Shown: positions 55,301 to 64,000 of the stretch, piece after piece
Layout of the letters: each line of letters opens with the position of its first letter
How positions within the stretch are numbered: position 1 is the first letter of the stretch
Assembly: GCA_900323505.1 (NCBI GenBank)
Contig: OOIN01000048.1
Span: 186,001 to 250,000, forward strand
Direction: 5' to 3'
DNA length: 64,000 nt
From: Ustilago trichophora
Lineage: Eukaryota > Basidiomycota > Ustilaginomycetes > Ustilaginales > Ustilaginaceae
The notes under the pieces: model-generated
The model's input: only the letters and a program-made list of their open reading frames with translations
What the model was told of the DNA's origin: nothing
The model's database searches: none
Position numbers and translations under genes: made by a program

Positions 55301-56237
55301 AGGTATCAGCAATGGAAGGTGGCGCGCTGTTCTCCGAGTTGAAGAGGGCTGGCAAGGGTGCCGCAATCAATTCCGAAGGACCCGGTGCACGACCAGACGA
55401 AGTGGATGCGGTAGAGGAACGCTTGTCGAGGTTGATGAGCAACGAAGCCGAAAAGTCGTCTCCGGGAAGAGACAGAGGCAGAGGCGAGAGGCTGCGAATC
55501 GAAGAGGTTTGGGACTCGACGTTGTGCGGCACCTGCAAAGGGTCTGGTACGGATCGGCTGATAGGCGAGTCGTACGATGTGTTTGTGGCGGCGTGGAGAG
55601 GGACTGGTGCGATGGGTGATGGTGGCACGGTGGTGAGGATCGACCTTGTCAAGATGGGCGAAGAGATGCTTGGTCTTGTCGAAGAAGGTGGTGATGACCC
55701 GCTGCGTTCTGCTGTTTCCGAGTTGTTGCGGAAGACGTCGAAGGAAGTTTTGCGAAGCAAACCGCGCGGGTTGGGCGGAGGTGGACCTTGAGGAGGAGGG
55801 CTAGCTACACGATCGCGAGCCTTGGTATATGTGAATGGCTGAGACTGAGGAGCGGGCTTGCGAATCTGGTCGGCCCAGACGATGCGTGGGCTGTTGTTGG
55901 AGGGTGGTGGTGGTGAGGCGAGAGCCTTTGTACGCTTGTCATTCCACTCCTGTGCTTGCTTGACGATGTAGGCCTCCCACTGGGAGAAGGGCGAGTCGGG
56001 TTCGGGTCTGTCGATGGTAGGTACAACGACGCCGGGAACCATCATGGCGTGCATGGGTGCACCTCCCTTGCCGCTGCCGAGCGATGCAGGAGAAGAGTTG
56101 GCGTGGTAGCCACGAGACGAGCTAAGGTCGTCTGTACTAGTCATGCCGGACCTTGACGGAGAGCGAGAGTAGCTGCGGTCTGCTGTGTCGAGGGAGACTC
56201 TGGATGCTGACATGGATCGGTCGTAGAAGGAAGACAT
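52371..56237 (-). CDS. Large membrane protein with C-terminal PH/GRAM-like domain
   Basis: The single exon encodes 1288 residues from ATG at 56237. Residues 1 to about 880 are mostly Ser/Pro-rich and disordered, with basic, phosphorylatable-looking stretches and a repeated-Ser character. A soluble conserved-looking segment at about 880-960 (SQDDQDILTFLSSFGRNIKT) precedes three hydrophobic segments near 980-1000, 1045-1062 and 1070-1095 (LPGLFVGLALFVWLPIVL). A PH/GRAM-like fold follows at about 1165-1288: HFATFENTPGHLIILASRLI, then EKVVRLEKTLLGGLQIKLRN and GVAERDVAFNRLLALAP. GRAM/PH domains bind phosphoinositides or act at membrane contacts. I know no close characterised homologue; the assignment is from pattern only. 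Confidence 0.7.
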   Translation of the reverse strand: MSSFYDRSMSASRVSLDTADRSYSRSPSRSGMTSTDDLSSSRGYHANSSPASLGSGKGGAPMHAMMVPGVVVPTIDRPEPDSPFSQWEAYIVKQAQEWNDKRTKALASPPPPSNNSPRIVWADQIRKPAPQSQPFTYTKARDRVASPPPQGPPPPNPRGLLRKTSFDVFRNNSETAERSGSSPPSSTRPSISSPILTRSILTTVPPSPIAPVPLHAATNTSYDSPISRSVPDPLQVPHNVESQTSSIRSLSPLPLSLPGDDFSASLLINLDKRSSTASTSSGRAPGPSELIAAPLPALFNSENSAPPSIADTFSVHSRRSSWASSVDLDPAIICTPPLSHDGWQEQSQNNRPAFLAEYGLDQDTDESETEETECSVYPDDDETGAASLHTVAMYSNEAMQDQQGPPQPVFQRLEADLLSLSGHGDDMDSSPRFGPDGTPLPRLEISSLPREKEEIRKARARLISPVSFKKAFSIKKKGSNSGSSGSQSTDSSPSLPNSSSEEVGKVNNDVQAPAVSRMAPQLPGLVPQDMTSWAAAIPAQAPPTSPIELPASPMPTLQLSPSIDSHAPTVSSTDGSSAMPISPVFSNPAPSIASETSRDGLSSLNSFANGSITGQRRHRVATPGLTKVPSSPTDSGAAASLDPHLMRVKTRARSSGSVSSHTPSIALSNTSSTNGRRTSRRSGGRSGRSRITDSMPSFADMASSLAVPVSDQRRFSNRSLSSEGSIDNHSNASNGSSFAKVGGSSDDGMAAPLSPSASSMTTFKSVLRKRVPSEDGSLLSPKKEVSFDLPVSASFGAVAEGQDEEEEELLEHEQRQRGHLKFPPMKLQKESTAGEDIAAAATSEQTAQQSGTLSQDDQDILTFLSSFGRNIKTVESLELLDNIHAGSNEWPKREDWDSLPAYLVAYATTFLSAYSDDSATLVYSSERAPAPTSGKSFKVVSAPLLSSNPLYTSIVRSLFRIASWEQPLVSAGVSCVYAYSWAKGRLAAMIFVGLALLVATQGAQMGGASSSSSSDAQELSAAYSRIAPVLLGSASTHERMRNLMLWRSPKASLRFTGLLLALALGATRFDSSMMLQLPGLFVGLALFVWLPIVLHQPNWAPEWIRSVNPIDVLLYDVPTDAQHAILTLRRRAASGDQLVNHPNTPSRSAALKLLPATLSPTAFDHRVSTQELTHITDILESSHFATFENTPGHLIILASRLIFRTLSSPSSTEEEEQISLADDLIRSTSSSAKIMLDARLEKVVRLEKTLLGGLQIKLRNGQVFQLQGVAERDVAFNRLLALAPQKWH

Positions 56238-57402
56238 GGCGACAAAGTGGTCGCAAGAGGTGGGGTCGAAAGGAGTTCCGGTGTGGTTACTGGAGAAGAA
56301 GCAAGGGAGCCGAGCCGCAATGTCAAGGAAGAAGTCAAAGCGGTGGAGAAGGAAGGAGCCGGCCGAAGTGGTATCAGGCTAGAGGCGTAGTGAGGCCGGA
56401 GAAAAGAGGCAAAGGTGACGAAGGTGAGGGAAGGGATCCTGGACGGTCGTTCGCGCGCGCGAGCAGAAGAGGCTGGTGGTTAAGTAGTAGACGACGGTAT
56501 GCAGGCCTCAGCTGCAGGCAAGGCGACTAGGGAGATAGAGCGCAGTTGTCGAAACCGCGGATCACAGAGAAACAATAGGAGAGGAGAGGAGGGGTCAGAG
56601 AGGTCCAAGCGTCGGATGCTGTCTTGCTCCGTGTTTGTTATTGTTTGTTGTTGTTGTTTGTTGTTGTTGATTGATGGATGTGGAGAGGAAAGAAGGAAAG
56701 GATGCCGTTGATGGAGAAGATGGAGAAGGAGAAGGAAACAGAAGGCTGCCATGTGTTTGACCAGAGAGAGAGTATTTCTGGAAGAGGAGGATGGATTCTA
56801 TGAAATTGGATGCAGGGCTCACACACACGCACTCAGGGACGGAGCAGCAGCAACAGCGGCAAAAGGCAGAGTGGACTCTGTGACTGGTGCCATCATCTCT
56901 AGGCTTCAACGGAAGGAGGGCAGCGTCAGTGTGTTTGTGTGTGATGCGGGGGAAAGTGGATTTCTTTGCTCGTGTCGTATGAGAAGAAAGAGTAGAGAAG
57001 GAGGAAGAGAGGGGCGAAATGACGGTGTAGCAAACCGAGACAACGGCTGTTTGGCGCAAGCGACGAAGACGGGCGAGTGTTGTGTAGGGGCTCTACACTG
57101 CCATGCAACCAAACACCTTTTTTTTTGTTGCGACTTCATTCTGCCCGGCAGTTGAGCGGAGACTTTTTTGCCCAAAGTTGCTGAGTCGACACACCAAGCA
57201 CAAGTGTGCATGAACAGATAGAGTGAGACAAGAACATACAGTACAGAGAGCACAGTCGATGCACAGTAGGAGCAGTAGGGTGTGTCAGGGCCGCCCCACG
57301 CAAAAGGTGAGGAGGTGTGCAGCTGTACTCGAGGGCGTAAAACCAGAGAGCGGAGGATGAAATTGTTTGATCCTCGGTTATGTCGCTCACCTCAAACTCA
57401 AA

Positions 57403-57434
<32 letters not shown>

Positions 57435-59318
57435 AAGTCTGCTCTCTCCCTTGTGCCACCATCATCCACACCATCCCTGATTCTGACACCCGAAACGCTG
57501 GCTTGGTTCAATTTGCAAGGCGTATGTGATACAGCATGACTGATCGACGCCGTTGGAAGATGATAACAAGCACAATGAAAGATCGAAGAGGCTCCCGATG
57601 GAATGTTAGCAGAGTGGCTTGACACAAAGACGGACCACTTTTTTTAATTTTTTTTTCAAGGAATGGAAAATCCTACGATTTCCGTCATTCTGTCAAGAGT
57701 TGCTGGTGTGGGAAGCAAGATCGAATTTCTCGTTGATCATTGGTTGGTTGGAGAGGCGGGCGAGTCGAGAACCTGAAGATGCGCCGTCCGTGGGAGCAAA
57801 AGATGCAGTACAGTATAGTGACTTGACTAGCTGGGGGATCGACGTGCGGTTCCACTTTTCAAGAAAATCAAAACGGTAATCGAGCGGTGTGCAAGAGCTT
57901 CAACCCCGCATTTCTGTTTGCTTTGGCCAAGTCCGCACAGAAAACAAGAAAAGCAAATTTAGATTTTCAATTGCGGCACTTTGTCAGCCCACCTGCTCCG
58001 GAAAAAAAAAAAAAAAAAAGAACTTGAAACCAAGCAGCAGCTGCCGCGTTAAGAGACACAACTCACACACTCAGCTCAACCCAACTCAGCCCTGCGCCGC
58101 TTCAACGCCATACATTCTTACTCTTCTAGCCCCGCCTCAGCCGCCGTGTGTGTGTGTGTGTGACACTGAGACCATCTTTCAGACCAACTTCCATCAGGCT
58201 ATCCATCCTTCCTTCCGTTCACGAATGAATCTTGAATTTTCATTTCGGCTCATGACGGTGGTCTAATGAATTTTTCGTTCTTGGCTGATCGACCTGCTAT
58301 AGTAAAGATAGATAGCAACCAAAGTGGCTAAGGAAAGAGGACAAATGCGACAGTAAGAATACTGTGCAGGTCTCAGCCGTTGTCAAGATCAGCTCTGCAG
58401 CATCCTCTCGGCTGTGACTTCGCTAATGCTTCCCCTTTTTTTTTTTCTTTTTTTTCTTTTTTTTTTTTCTCAAGAAAATATTACGTGGCTGCTGTACAAG
58501 CTCTCTGAGATATCTAGATGCAGAGCGCTTCCGTTAGCGTGGAAACCAACCTGTGCATGCAGAACCAATGACTGTCAACCCTATGTTAACTGAACTTTCC
58601 TCATCTCTATGTTTTTCAAGCTAGTGTACTGTACAGAGGGTGCAGAGACGAACCTGCGGGACGAATCCTATTGCTCTTGTAGCCTAAATTCTGTACTGCA
58701 GTACTGTAGGTAGAATGCTCACGTCTTTCCTTTCCTCATTTCGGAACGGCAATCCACCTTTTGAGTCTAGTTTCGGTGCACTCACCTCCGCATCTAGAGC
58801 AACTTCGTCTGCAACTTGCCTTTCACCCAACCTCATATCTTGTGTGTGTAAGAGTGATGAACAGGTGTCCAATCTGGGGTTGTTGTGGATACGACGGGGT
58901 AACAACAGCAACGGATGTCTTTCACGAAATCAAAGACGGAAAACCGACCAATCAGGCACAGCCAAAAAAATCACACACACAGGGAGGTGGCGCGGCTCAA
59001 GAAAACAAATTTGCACAATCGCGCATAGCCGCTCTCGTCCGCCCCACTTTCCAGGTGGCTCCCATGCATTTTTTTTTTTTTGCTCTTTCCGACAGTACAG
59101 AACAATCGGGGCAAAATTATCAATAGGAGCCGCCTTGCCTCGTCTTTTGACATTTCTCACGGCGAATCCTTGCAACTCTACGCTTTGAAAGGTCTGTGCG
59201 GGGTTAAGCCGAATGTCCCGACCCTTTTCTCATCAACTGTAATGATTATGACTTTGACAAGAACCAAATGCCTAGCGTGTGCGTTCCTGAACTCGAACAG
59301 TTAGACCCTTGTACAGCA

Positions 59319-59449
59319 TACTGTACTGTATAGAGCGAAATAGCCTGCGTACAGCATCATGATCGAATTTCATGCAACGGGAACGTCGTGTACCACCCAA
59401 CTCGGCCAATCATTCAAACTTTAGTCTGTGAACGATACAGTATACTGTA
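59319..59449. repeat. TACAGTA/TACTGTA cluster
   Basis: Copies occur near 59319, 59324, 59436 and 59443. The last two face each other as TACAGTATACTGTA, a 14-bp perfect palindrome. Function unknown. Confidence 0.75.
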
Positions 59450-59504
59450 GTGAAGAGGCGTTTGTGATCTGCGCAGTGTGCCCCTTGCATGAACTGTTTC
59501 CTCC

Positions 59505-59511
<7 letters not shown>

Positions 59512-59540
<29 letters not shown>
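59512..59540. repeat. GA dinucleotide microsatellite
   Basis: A GA run of about 14 units in gene-free sequence. Confidence 0.85.
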
Positions 59541-59545
<5 letters not shown>

Positions 59546-59707
59546 TTGTGTCTTGGAAGCTGAACGCATTGAGAGAGAGTTTTTGCACTCGATACCCCTC
59601 ATGCACGACGTTTCTCACAGACTACCCCTCCAGAGTCTGATCCCACAGAATGCCCTCCATCTCCCAGCCATTTTTGACAATCCGACATTTTAAGATTTTC
59701 TTTTTTT

Positions 59708-59743
59708 GTTTTGACCAGCTCCTTTCTCGGAGCTGGTCAAAAC
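59708..59743. repeat. Perfect 15-bp inverted repeat (hairpin)
   Basis: GTTTTGACCAGCTCC is followed after six bases (TTTCTC) by its exact reverse complement. The palindrome could form a hairpin on either strand. On the minus strand it is followed by an A-rich run, on the plus strand it is preceded by T7. Terminator, noncoding RNA element or mobile-element remnant are all possible; none is proven. Confidence 0.85.
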
Positions 59744-61441
59744 ATGCTCCTCTTTCCACTGATCTTTCTGGAAGCAAAAAATCTCTTTCATAGCCTGAAT
59801 TTGACATAGGTCTTCATAGCCTACATGAAAGTGCATGTGTGCGCTTTCTCAGCTTGTCAAGAAGCCAAATTTGGGAGTAATGGTCTATCAAAAAGGGCAG
59901 AGGTATAGAGAAATTGCTTGGATCCGCAATGAGGGGCAGTCTGTGAAGCTGTTTTTTAAGGGCTATTCTGTGAATTAATCACTTTCGGAGGGGCACCGAG
60001 TGAAAAAACTCATTGAGAGACGGGTTTAGAGTCTGGGCGCTCCACACACCCCAAGGGCGCGCGTTGAGACCTCGCGTAAAGTACACCTTTGCTCGAGAGC
60101 GGGGATCGAATTGAGAATCAGGAGAGTCGAGATTGCACAGCATGCTCGCTCTGCTGCCACTCACGACCCACAAGGGCTTACGGCTTATGATACACAGAAA
60201 CAGCTCGTGCATCAGTAACTCATAGATGCGGAGATTCAACATTGGGCGACTTTCAACAGCTTGGCTCTTTGCATTCTCCCTCCCCTCCCCCACACTCTTC
60301 CAACCATCTTTGACCGGAGAGAGTGGGAGAGAGAGACACGCCATCCCTTCCAATTCTCGAGTCACTCAAGTGCGGACAGCTTCTCTCGTTTTCAGAAACG
60401 TAAGGAAAGGGTCCTTCTTTTCAGCCTCAGGAACGCCGAGCGGTTGTGCTCTTCTCCCTAAGCGCCACCAAGATTGATTGTCTGAATCAAATGTCTCTCG
60501 CCTAGCATTATATGGGCGCCACTCCATGCTATGCCAAGCCACACCCTGCCTTTCACCTGTGCCTAAAGCTTGTCCTTTGCCTTTCCCTTGACTTCGCTTC
60601 CACACATTGATTACTGTACCGTCACGCCATGAAAAAAAGGGGTCCCGGATGGGGGTTTAGCTCGGATCGCCAGTGGTGAGTTTCTGAGACACGGTGTACC
60701 TTTGAGCGTTGCGCCACGACCCAACGGAAGGATGGGTTGGGAATAAGAGGGCGCTAATCGCTCAACTTTGTAAAGCTTGAGAAACACCGAGTGGTGTTAA
60801 GGCAGCGGTGGGAGGATGTCCAGAGCCGGTTGGGGGCAAAGCTTGTTGAGAATATCCCGGAGTCCGGCGAAGATTGGTCGTTATGTTGCTTGTCGTACGA
60901 TTGATCGGATCTGCAGCGAGGATTGCGATCGGGAATCGATCACCGCCACCCTATAAAGCATCCTTACCAAGACGACAGACCCTCTGTTATACAGCTTTCA
61001 AAGAGTCCTTTGTGATAGCAGAAAGAGACGTACAACACTGAGAACTTACACACACCAGGTCGACAAGAATCGGTTCAAAAGATCATTTGGTATTGGTACA
61101 CAAGACGCGAGCCTCATCACATTTAGGTTTGTCCTTTCGAACAACCTAGAAGTGCGCCGAGCCCGCGTCCGAAAAGAAACAACCTGCGAGAGAAAGTCTA
61201 CAGGAAGAGGGGAGGGAAGGGTGATAGAGCAACAGAAGTAGAAAAGGCCAGGGAAGGTGCGATACTAGCAAAAGCAGGAAACGGTCAAGCTTGGGGAATA
61301 CATGTCACTCGTTTTTCTTTGTGGTTCGAGTGACGGGAGAAAAGTTGAGAAAGATGGTGGTAGTGGAAAGGGATCGTTGAAGAGGAATCCGAGAACAGGC
61401 CAGAACAAAGGAAGGAGCGAGACAGGCGTGAAGAAGCGCTT

Positions 61442-62206
61442 TTATGCCTTGGTCTTCTTCTTAGGAGGCTGCTCGTCATCCTCGAGGTCGATCTCAGCCT
61501 CGTCATCGTCGTCCTCGTCGTCCTCGTCGTCTTCGCTGTCGAAATCTTCCTCGTCAAAGTCGAGGTCGTCAGCGCCAGTGTAAAAGTCGATGGCACCGGG
61601 CCAGAAGTCCATGATGAGGGCGTGGCCGATACCGCCAGCGACTTCCTGGTCAGTGTTCTCGAAGAAGGTGGAGAAGAAGGAACCGGGTTCAAAGTCGTCG
61701 CTCTCGGGGCCACCGATGGTGGGGCGGAGCTTGGAGAGGTTCTTGTCATCGGACTTCCAGTCGATCTGGGTCTTTTCGGGCTTGGTCTCTTCGAGGAAGT
61801 TGAATTCGTCCTCGAGGCTCTTTGCGCCGTCGACGAGCGAGAACTTCTTGACGAGCTTGTCGTTGGAGAAGTAAGGGTTCTCACGGAAGGAGAAGGTGAT
61901 GGTGGCGGCACGAGGATCCTCAATGTCACGATCGACCTCGACGTTGGAGAGGTACGAAAGCGCGTCGTGGTCAGCATCGTCAATGTAGACGTTGGTGGCC
62001 ATGCAGTTGATCAGAGCCTGGAACCAAAAGTCCTTGACGGAAGAGACGATCTCGGCACGCTTCTTGTAGAGGGGAGCGTTGAGCTTGAGCTCGTGCTTGA
62101 TGAGCTCAACATCGGCCTTGCGGAAGTCCTTGACGAGGGCATCCACCTTTTGCTGAAGAGCATCCGAGAAGGTCTTGGCCTCGGGCTGGCGGTAAGCGTC
62201 GGTCAT
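61442..62206 (-). CDS. SET/NAP-family histone chaperone
   Basis: The frame encodes 254 residues from the ATG at 62206 (MTDAYRQPEAKTFSDALQQK). It follows the SET/Vps75 plan: an N-terminal dimerisation helix (about residues 10-55), then KKRAEIVSSVKDFWFQALIN, DHDALSYLSNVEVD, the earmuff region with ITFSFRENPYFSNDKL, TQIDWKSDDKN, FFSTFFENTD and MDFWPGAIDFYTGADDLD, and a highly acidic tail (about 225-245) ending in PPKKKTKA, a nuclear-localisation-like cluster. SET-type proteins bind H3-H4 or H2A-H2B and regulate histone acetylation; Vps75 works with Rtt109. An upstream in-frame ATG at 62359 adds a non-conserved Thr/His-rich leader and is unlikely. It is divergent from a histone-binding WD40 gene. 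Confidence 0.92.
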   Translation of the reverse strand: MTDAYRQPEAKTFSDALQQKVDALVKDFRKADVELIKHELKLNAPLYKKRAEIVSSVKDFWFQALINCMATNVYIDDADHDALSYLSNVEVDRDIEDPRAATITFSFRENPYFSNDKLVKKFSLVDGAKSLEDEFNFLEETKPEKTQIDWKSDDKNLSKLRPTIGGPESDDFEPGSFFSTFFENTDQEVAGGIGHALIMDFWPGAIDFYTGADDLDFDEEDFDSEDDEDDEDDDDEAEIDLEDDEQPPKKKTKA

Positions 62207-63390
62207 CTTGATTAGCGGGAAAGAGAGGATGTATGAGTATGTGTGTGTGTGAGAGAGAGAAGGATGGCAAGCGAAGGTGGCTTGGAAAGGACTGATGGTA
62301 GGAGAAGGAAGAAATGGTTCGGTTGGTTGAACGAAGTTTATGTGTGTGTGTCCATCCATCCGCTTCGCTCAGAGAGGACCAAGAAGAAAAAGTAGAGCTT
62401 CTCCAACGCTTTCCTTCGTGTTTGCCTCCCGTTGTTTGGATGGAATACCTGGAAAAAATTTCGGGCACCTGGAGTGGAGCTGGGCTTTTTCGCCTTTGAC
62501 GTCGAAAGCTCTAAAAAAGAAAAGTAGAGTGGAAGTTCTTCCTGAGTGTCTGTGCGTTGTACAGTACACTGACAGAATGCCTGAAAATTTTCCAGGGTGG
62601 CGAGAATTTGGTAGTTTTTTTTTTTTTTTTTTTTTCGACACACAAAATCTCTGCCGCCAAACTTTTTTTTTCTCCTTTTTGGAGAGGCCACGCAACGCAC
62701 GGACACAATGTCTCGATTTCTTGAAGGGTCTCAGAACGGCTATCAAAGATGCAAGCAGAAAAGAAGCTGTCGTTGCCAACCTGACTAAAGAGAGCACGTT
62801 CGTCGATGTTCCCTTGATCACAAACGATGTCGTTTCCCTCCAACTGCATTGACTCCCGAGAAGCAACCACGAAGCTCACTTGTTGTTTATGCTGTCGACT
62901 GCCTGTATCGTCCGCTTTGCGCACAATTCCTCTGAACTGAATGATACTGAGATCTTCTCTTACATCAAGCTTCGTTCTCTGTTTGCCATCAACCAAGGCA
63001 GAGAGAGGATGTCGTTCGAGAAAGCAAACACCCAACGCGTTGGCGGACCGAAAATGAAATTTTTTACTCAACGCGACGCGGTTGTGTGAGTGATCTGGTC
63101 ATTCCGCCCGAGAGAGAGAGAGAGAGAGAGAGCACTTCGCGTTCTGTTACTTTTCCGCACTGAAGGGCCTCTCTCTCTCTCTCCGCAAACCTCGAAAGCG
63201 CGAGGCTGGGCTGATTCTTCTGTCAACCTCCACCGTCGCTCTCTTCCCGCCTCTTCCTACATACTCTGTCGTCATCAACACCAAGTCGCAGCTCGTCTAC
63301 TGCCACAACCCCCCGTGCACTTCTCCACATCCACTTTCTGAGTCACCCAAGAGACAGCGACCCCATCCAGAGGTACAAGTATAGCCCAGC
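62207..63390. other. Divergent promoter region between two histone-chaperone genes
   Basis: This 1.18-kb region contains a compound TG/GA microsatellite at 62241-62260, a T run at about 62614-62635, one TACAGTA at 62560 and a GA run at about 63111-63132 followed by CT-rich leader. Open frames inside it have no recognisable content. Confidence 0.55.
62241..62260. repeat. Compound GT/GA microsatellite in the SET gene leader
   Basis: Five GT units are followed by five GA units, 35-55 bases upstream of the SET ATG. On the coding strand it reads (CT)n(CA)n, the same order as the repeat upstream of the zinc-finger gene. Confidence 0.85.
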
Positions 63391-64000
63391 ATGGACGTCT
63401 CTGACCTGATCGAGGACGAAGCCGCCATTGCTCAGCAGAAGCTCTCCAACGAGGAGTACAAGATTTGGAAGAAGAACTCTCCTTTCCTCTACGATCTCGT
63501 TGTCACCCATGCTCTCGAATGGCCCTCTTTGACCTGCCAGTGGTTCCCTGACAAGGAGACTCCCGCAGGCCAGTCCTACACCCAGCATCGTCTTCTGCTT
63601 GGAACCCACACCTCGGGCCAAGACCAAAACTACCTTCAAATCGCCCAAGTCCAACTGCCCACCACCGGCGCTGATGGTCCTTCCAACTCTGCCGAGAGTC
63701 GATTGGATCTGAAACAGTACGATGAAGACAAGGGAGAAATCGGAAGCTACTCTGCCACCACCGCACGTTTGACGATTGTTCAAAAGATCAACCACGACGG
63801 AGAGATCAATCGTGCTCGATACTGTCCTCAGAACTGCGACCTGATTGCCACCCGAACCGTGACTGGAAAGACGTACGTCTTTGACCGAACAAAGCATTCC
63901 AACACCCCTTCTGCAGATGGCGTCTGTCGACCAGATATCGTGCTCGAAGGTCAGACCCAGGAAGGCTACGGTTTGTCATGGTCTCCCTTGAAACAGGGTC
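63391..64000 (+). CDS. RBBP4/Hat2/Msi1-type histone-binding WD40 protein (5' part)
   Basis: The frame starts at ATG 63391 and runs open to the right edge (203 codons). The N-terminus has the family histone-H4-binding helix and first blade: LSNEEYKIWKKNSPFLYDLV then THALEWPSLTCQWFPD, followed by HRLLLGTHTSGQDQNYLQIA and KINHDGEINRARYCPQNCDL with IATRTVTGKTYVFDRTKH. These proteins are shared subunits of HAT-B, CAF-1, NuRD/Sin3 and PRC2-type complexes; which one applies (Hat2 or Msi1) cannot be decided from this part. No intron is seen in the visible piece. The divergent neighbour is the SET chaperone. Confidence 0.95.
   Translation, partial: MDVSDLIEDEAAIAQQKLSNEEYKIWKKNSPFLYDLVVTHALEWPSLTCQWFPDKETPAGQSYTQHRLLLGTHTSGQDQNYLQIAQVQLPTTGADGPSNSAESRLDLKQYDEDKGEIGSYSATTARLTIVQKINHDGEINRARYCPQNCDLIATRTVTGKTYVFDRTKHSNTPSADGVCRPDIVLEGQTQEGYGLSWSPLKQG

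Larger units (their letters stand above)
56238..61441. other. 5.2-kb region without a recognisable gene
   Basis: Open frames here are under 160 codons, unrecognisable and often low-complexity. The region holds homopolymer runs (A near 58001-58019, T-rich at 58434-58470), a TG run near 58146-58162, a GA run at 59512-59540, a perfect 15-bp hairpin at 59708-59743 and about ten TACAGTA/TACTGTA copies between 57237 and 60618. A TATAAA lies near 60953, with leader-like sequence after it but no coding frame. The part near 56238-57000 is probably promoter and leader of the GRAM-like gene. Confidence 0.5.

Noticed and set aside
60090..60175. tRNA-like sequence on the minus strand with A-box- and B-box-like strings
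   Set aside because: The T stem and anticodon stem do not pair, so a functional tRNA fold is not supported.

Overview
The window looks like a chromosomal piece of a smut fungus (Ustilaginomycotina, Ustilaginaceae-like). The reasons are compact eukaryotic genes with zero to four short introns, GTRNGT donors, CTRAC-type branch points and NAG acceptors, long Ser/Ala/Gln-rich disordered extensions, GA/CT microsatellites in upstream regions, and a secreted repeat protein with many Kex2-type dibasic sites. No bacterial-style operons, transposons, rRNA, convincing tRNA or CRISPR were seen. The genus is inferred, not proven.

Layout, left to right: the 5' end of an unidentified gene (minus, 1-171); SmD2 (602-1050, plus); a secreted Kex2-processed repeat protein (2383-4965, plus); a SUMO-like protein with a long N-terminal extension (6623-5438, minus, four exons); dolichol kinase (11684-8172, minus); an APSES/KilA-N transcription factor (14661-12869, minus, five exons); about 4.6 kb without a recognisable gene; proteasome alpha-7/PSMA3 (20135-19265, minus); U1-70K (21111-22217, plus); a three-finger C2H2 transcription factor (24865-22461, minus) with about 5.7 kb of gene-free DNA upstream; a very large GAF-containing hybrid histidine kinase (37375-30587, minus); a KHA1-type K+/H+ antiporter (40512-43424, plus); an alpha/beta hydrolase (44594-43632, minus); SPF30/SMNDC1 (44843-45973, plus); fimbrin (48129-46153, minus); prefoldin subunit 2 (48800-49553, plus); complex I NDUFB10-type subunit (50500-49884, minus); tRNA m7G methyltransferase TRM8 (50836-51936, plus); a PH/GRAM-like membrane protein (56237-52371, minus); about 5.2 kb without a recognisable gene; a SET/NAP-family histone chaperone (62206-61442, minus); and the 5' end of an RBBP4/Hat2/Msi1 histone-binding WD40 gene (63391-64000, plus).

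Most genes are housekeeping: splicing (SmD2, U1-70K, SPF30), proteostasis (proteasome, prefoldin), actin bundling, glycosylation, respiration, tRNA modification and chromatin. They are not an operon or pathway cluster; neighbours often share divergent promoters of 0.2-1.2 kb. The less ordinary content is the Kex2-processed protein, which would release about 27 fragments in a partly alternating pattern of short acidic and long Pro/Gly/His-rich peptides; the extended SUMO-like protein, whose last intron has two possible acceptors that decide whether the diglycine is made; and a dispersed 7-mer, TACAGTA/TACTGTA, found about 37 times and, in my reading, only outside coding exons.

Gene models were built by eye from frame, splice consensus and recalled family sequences. 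Spliced lengths were checked to be divisible by three. Several long reading frames begin with TTG; for these I moved the start to the first supportable ATG.
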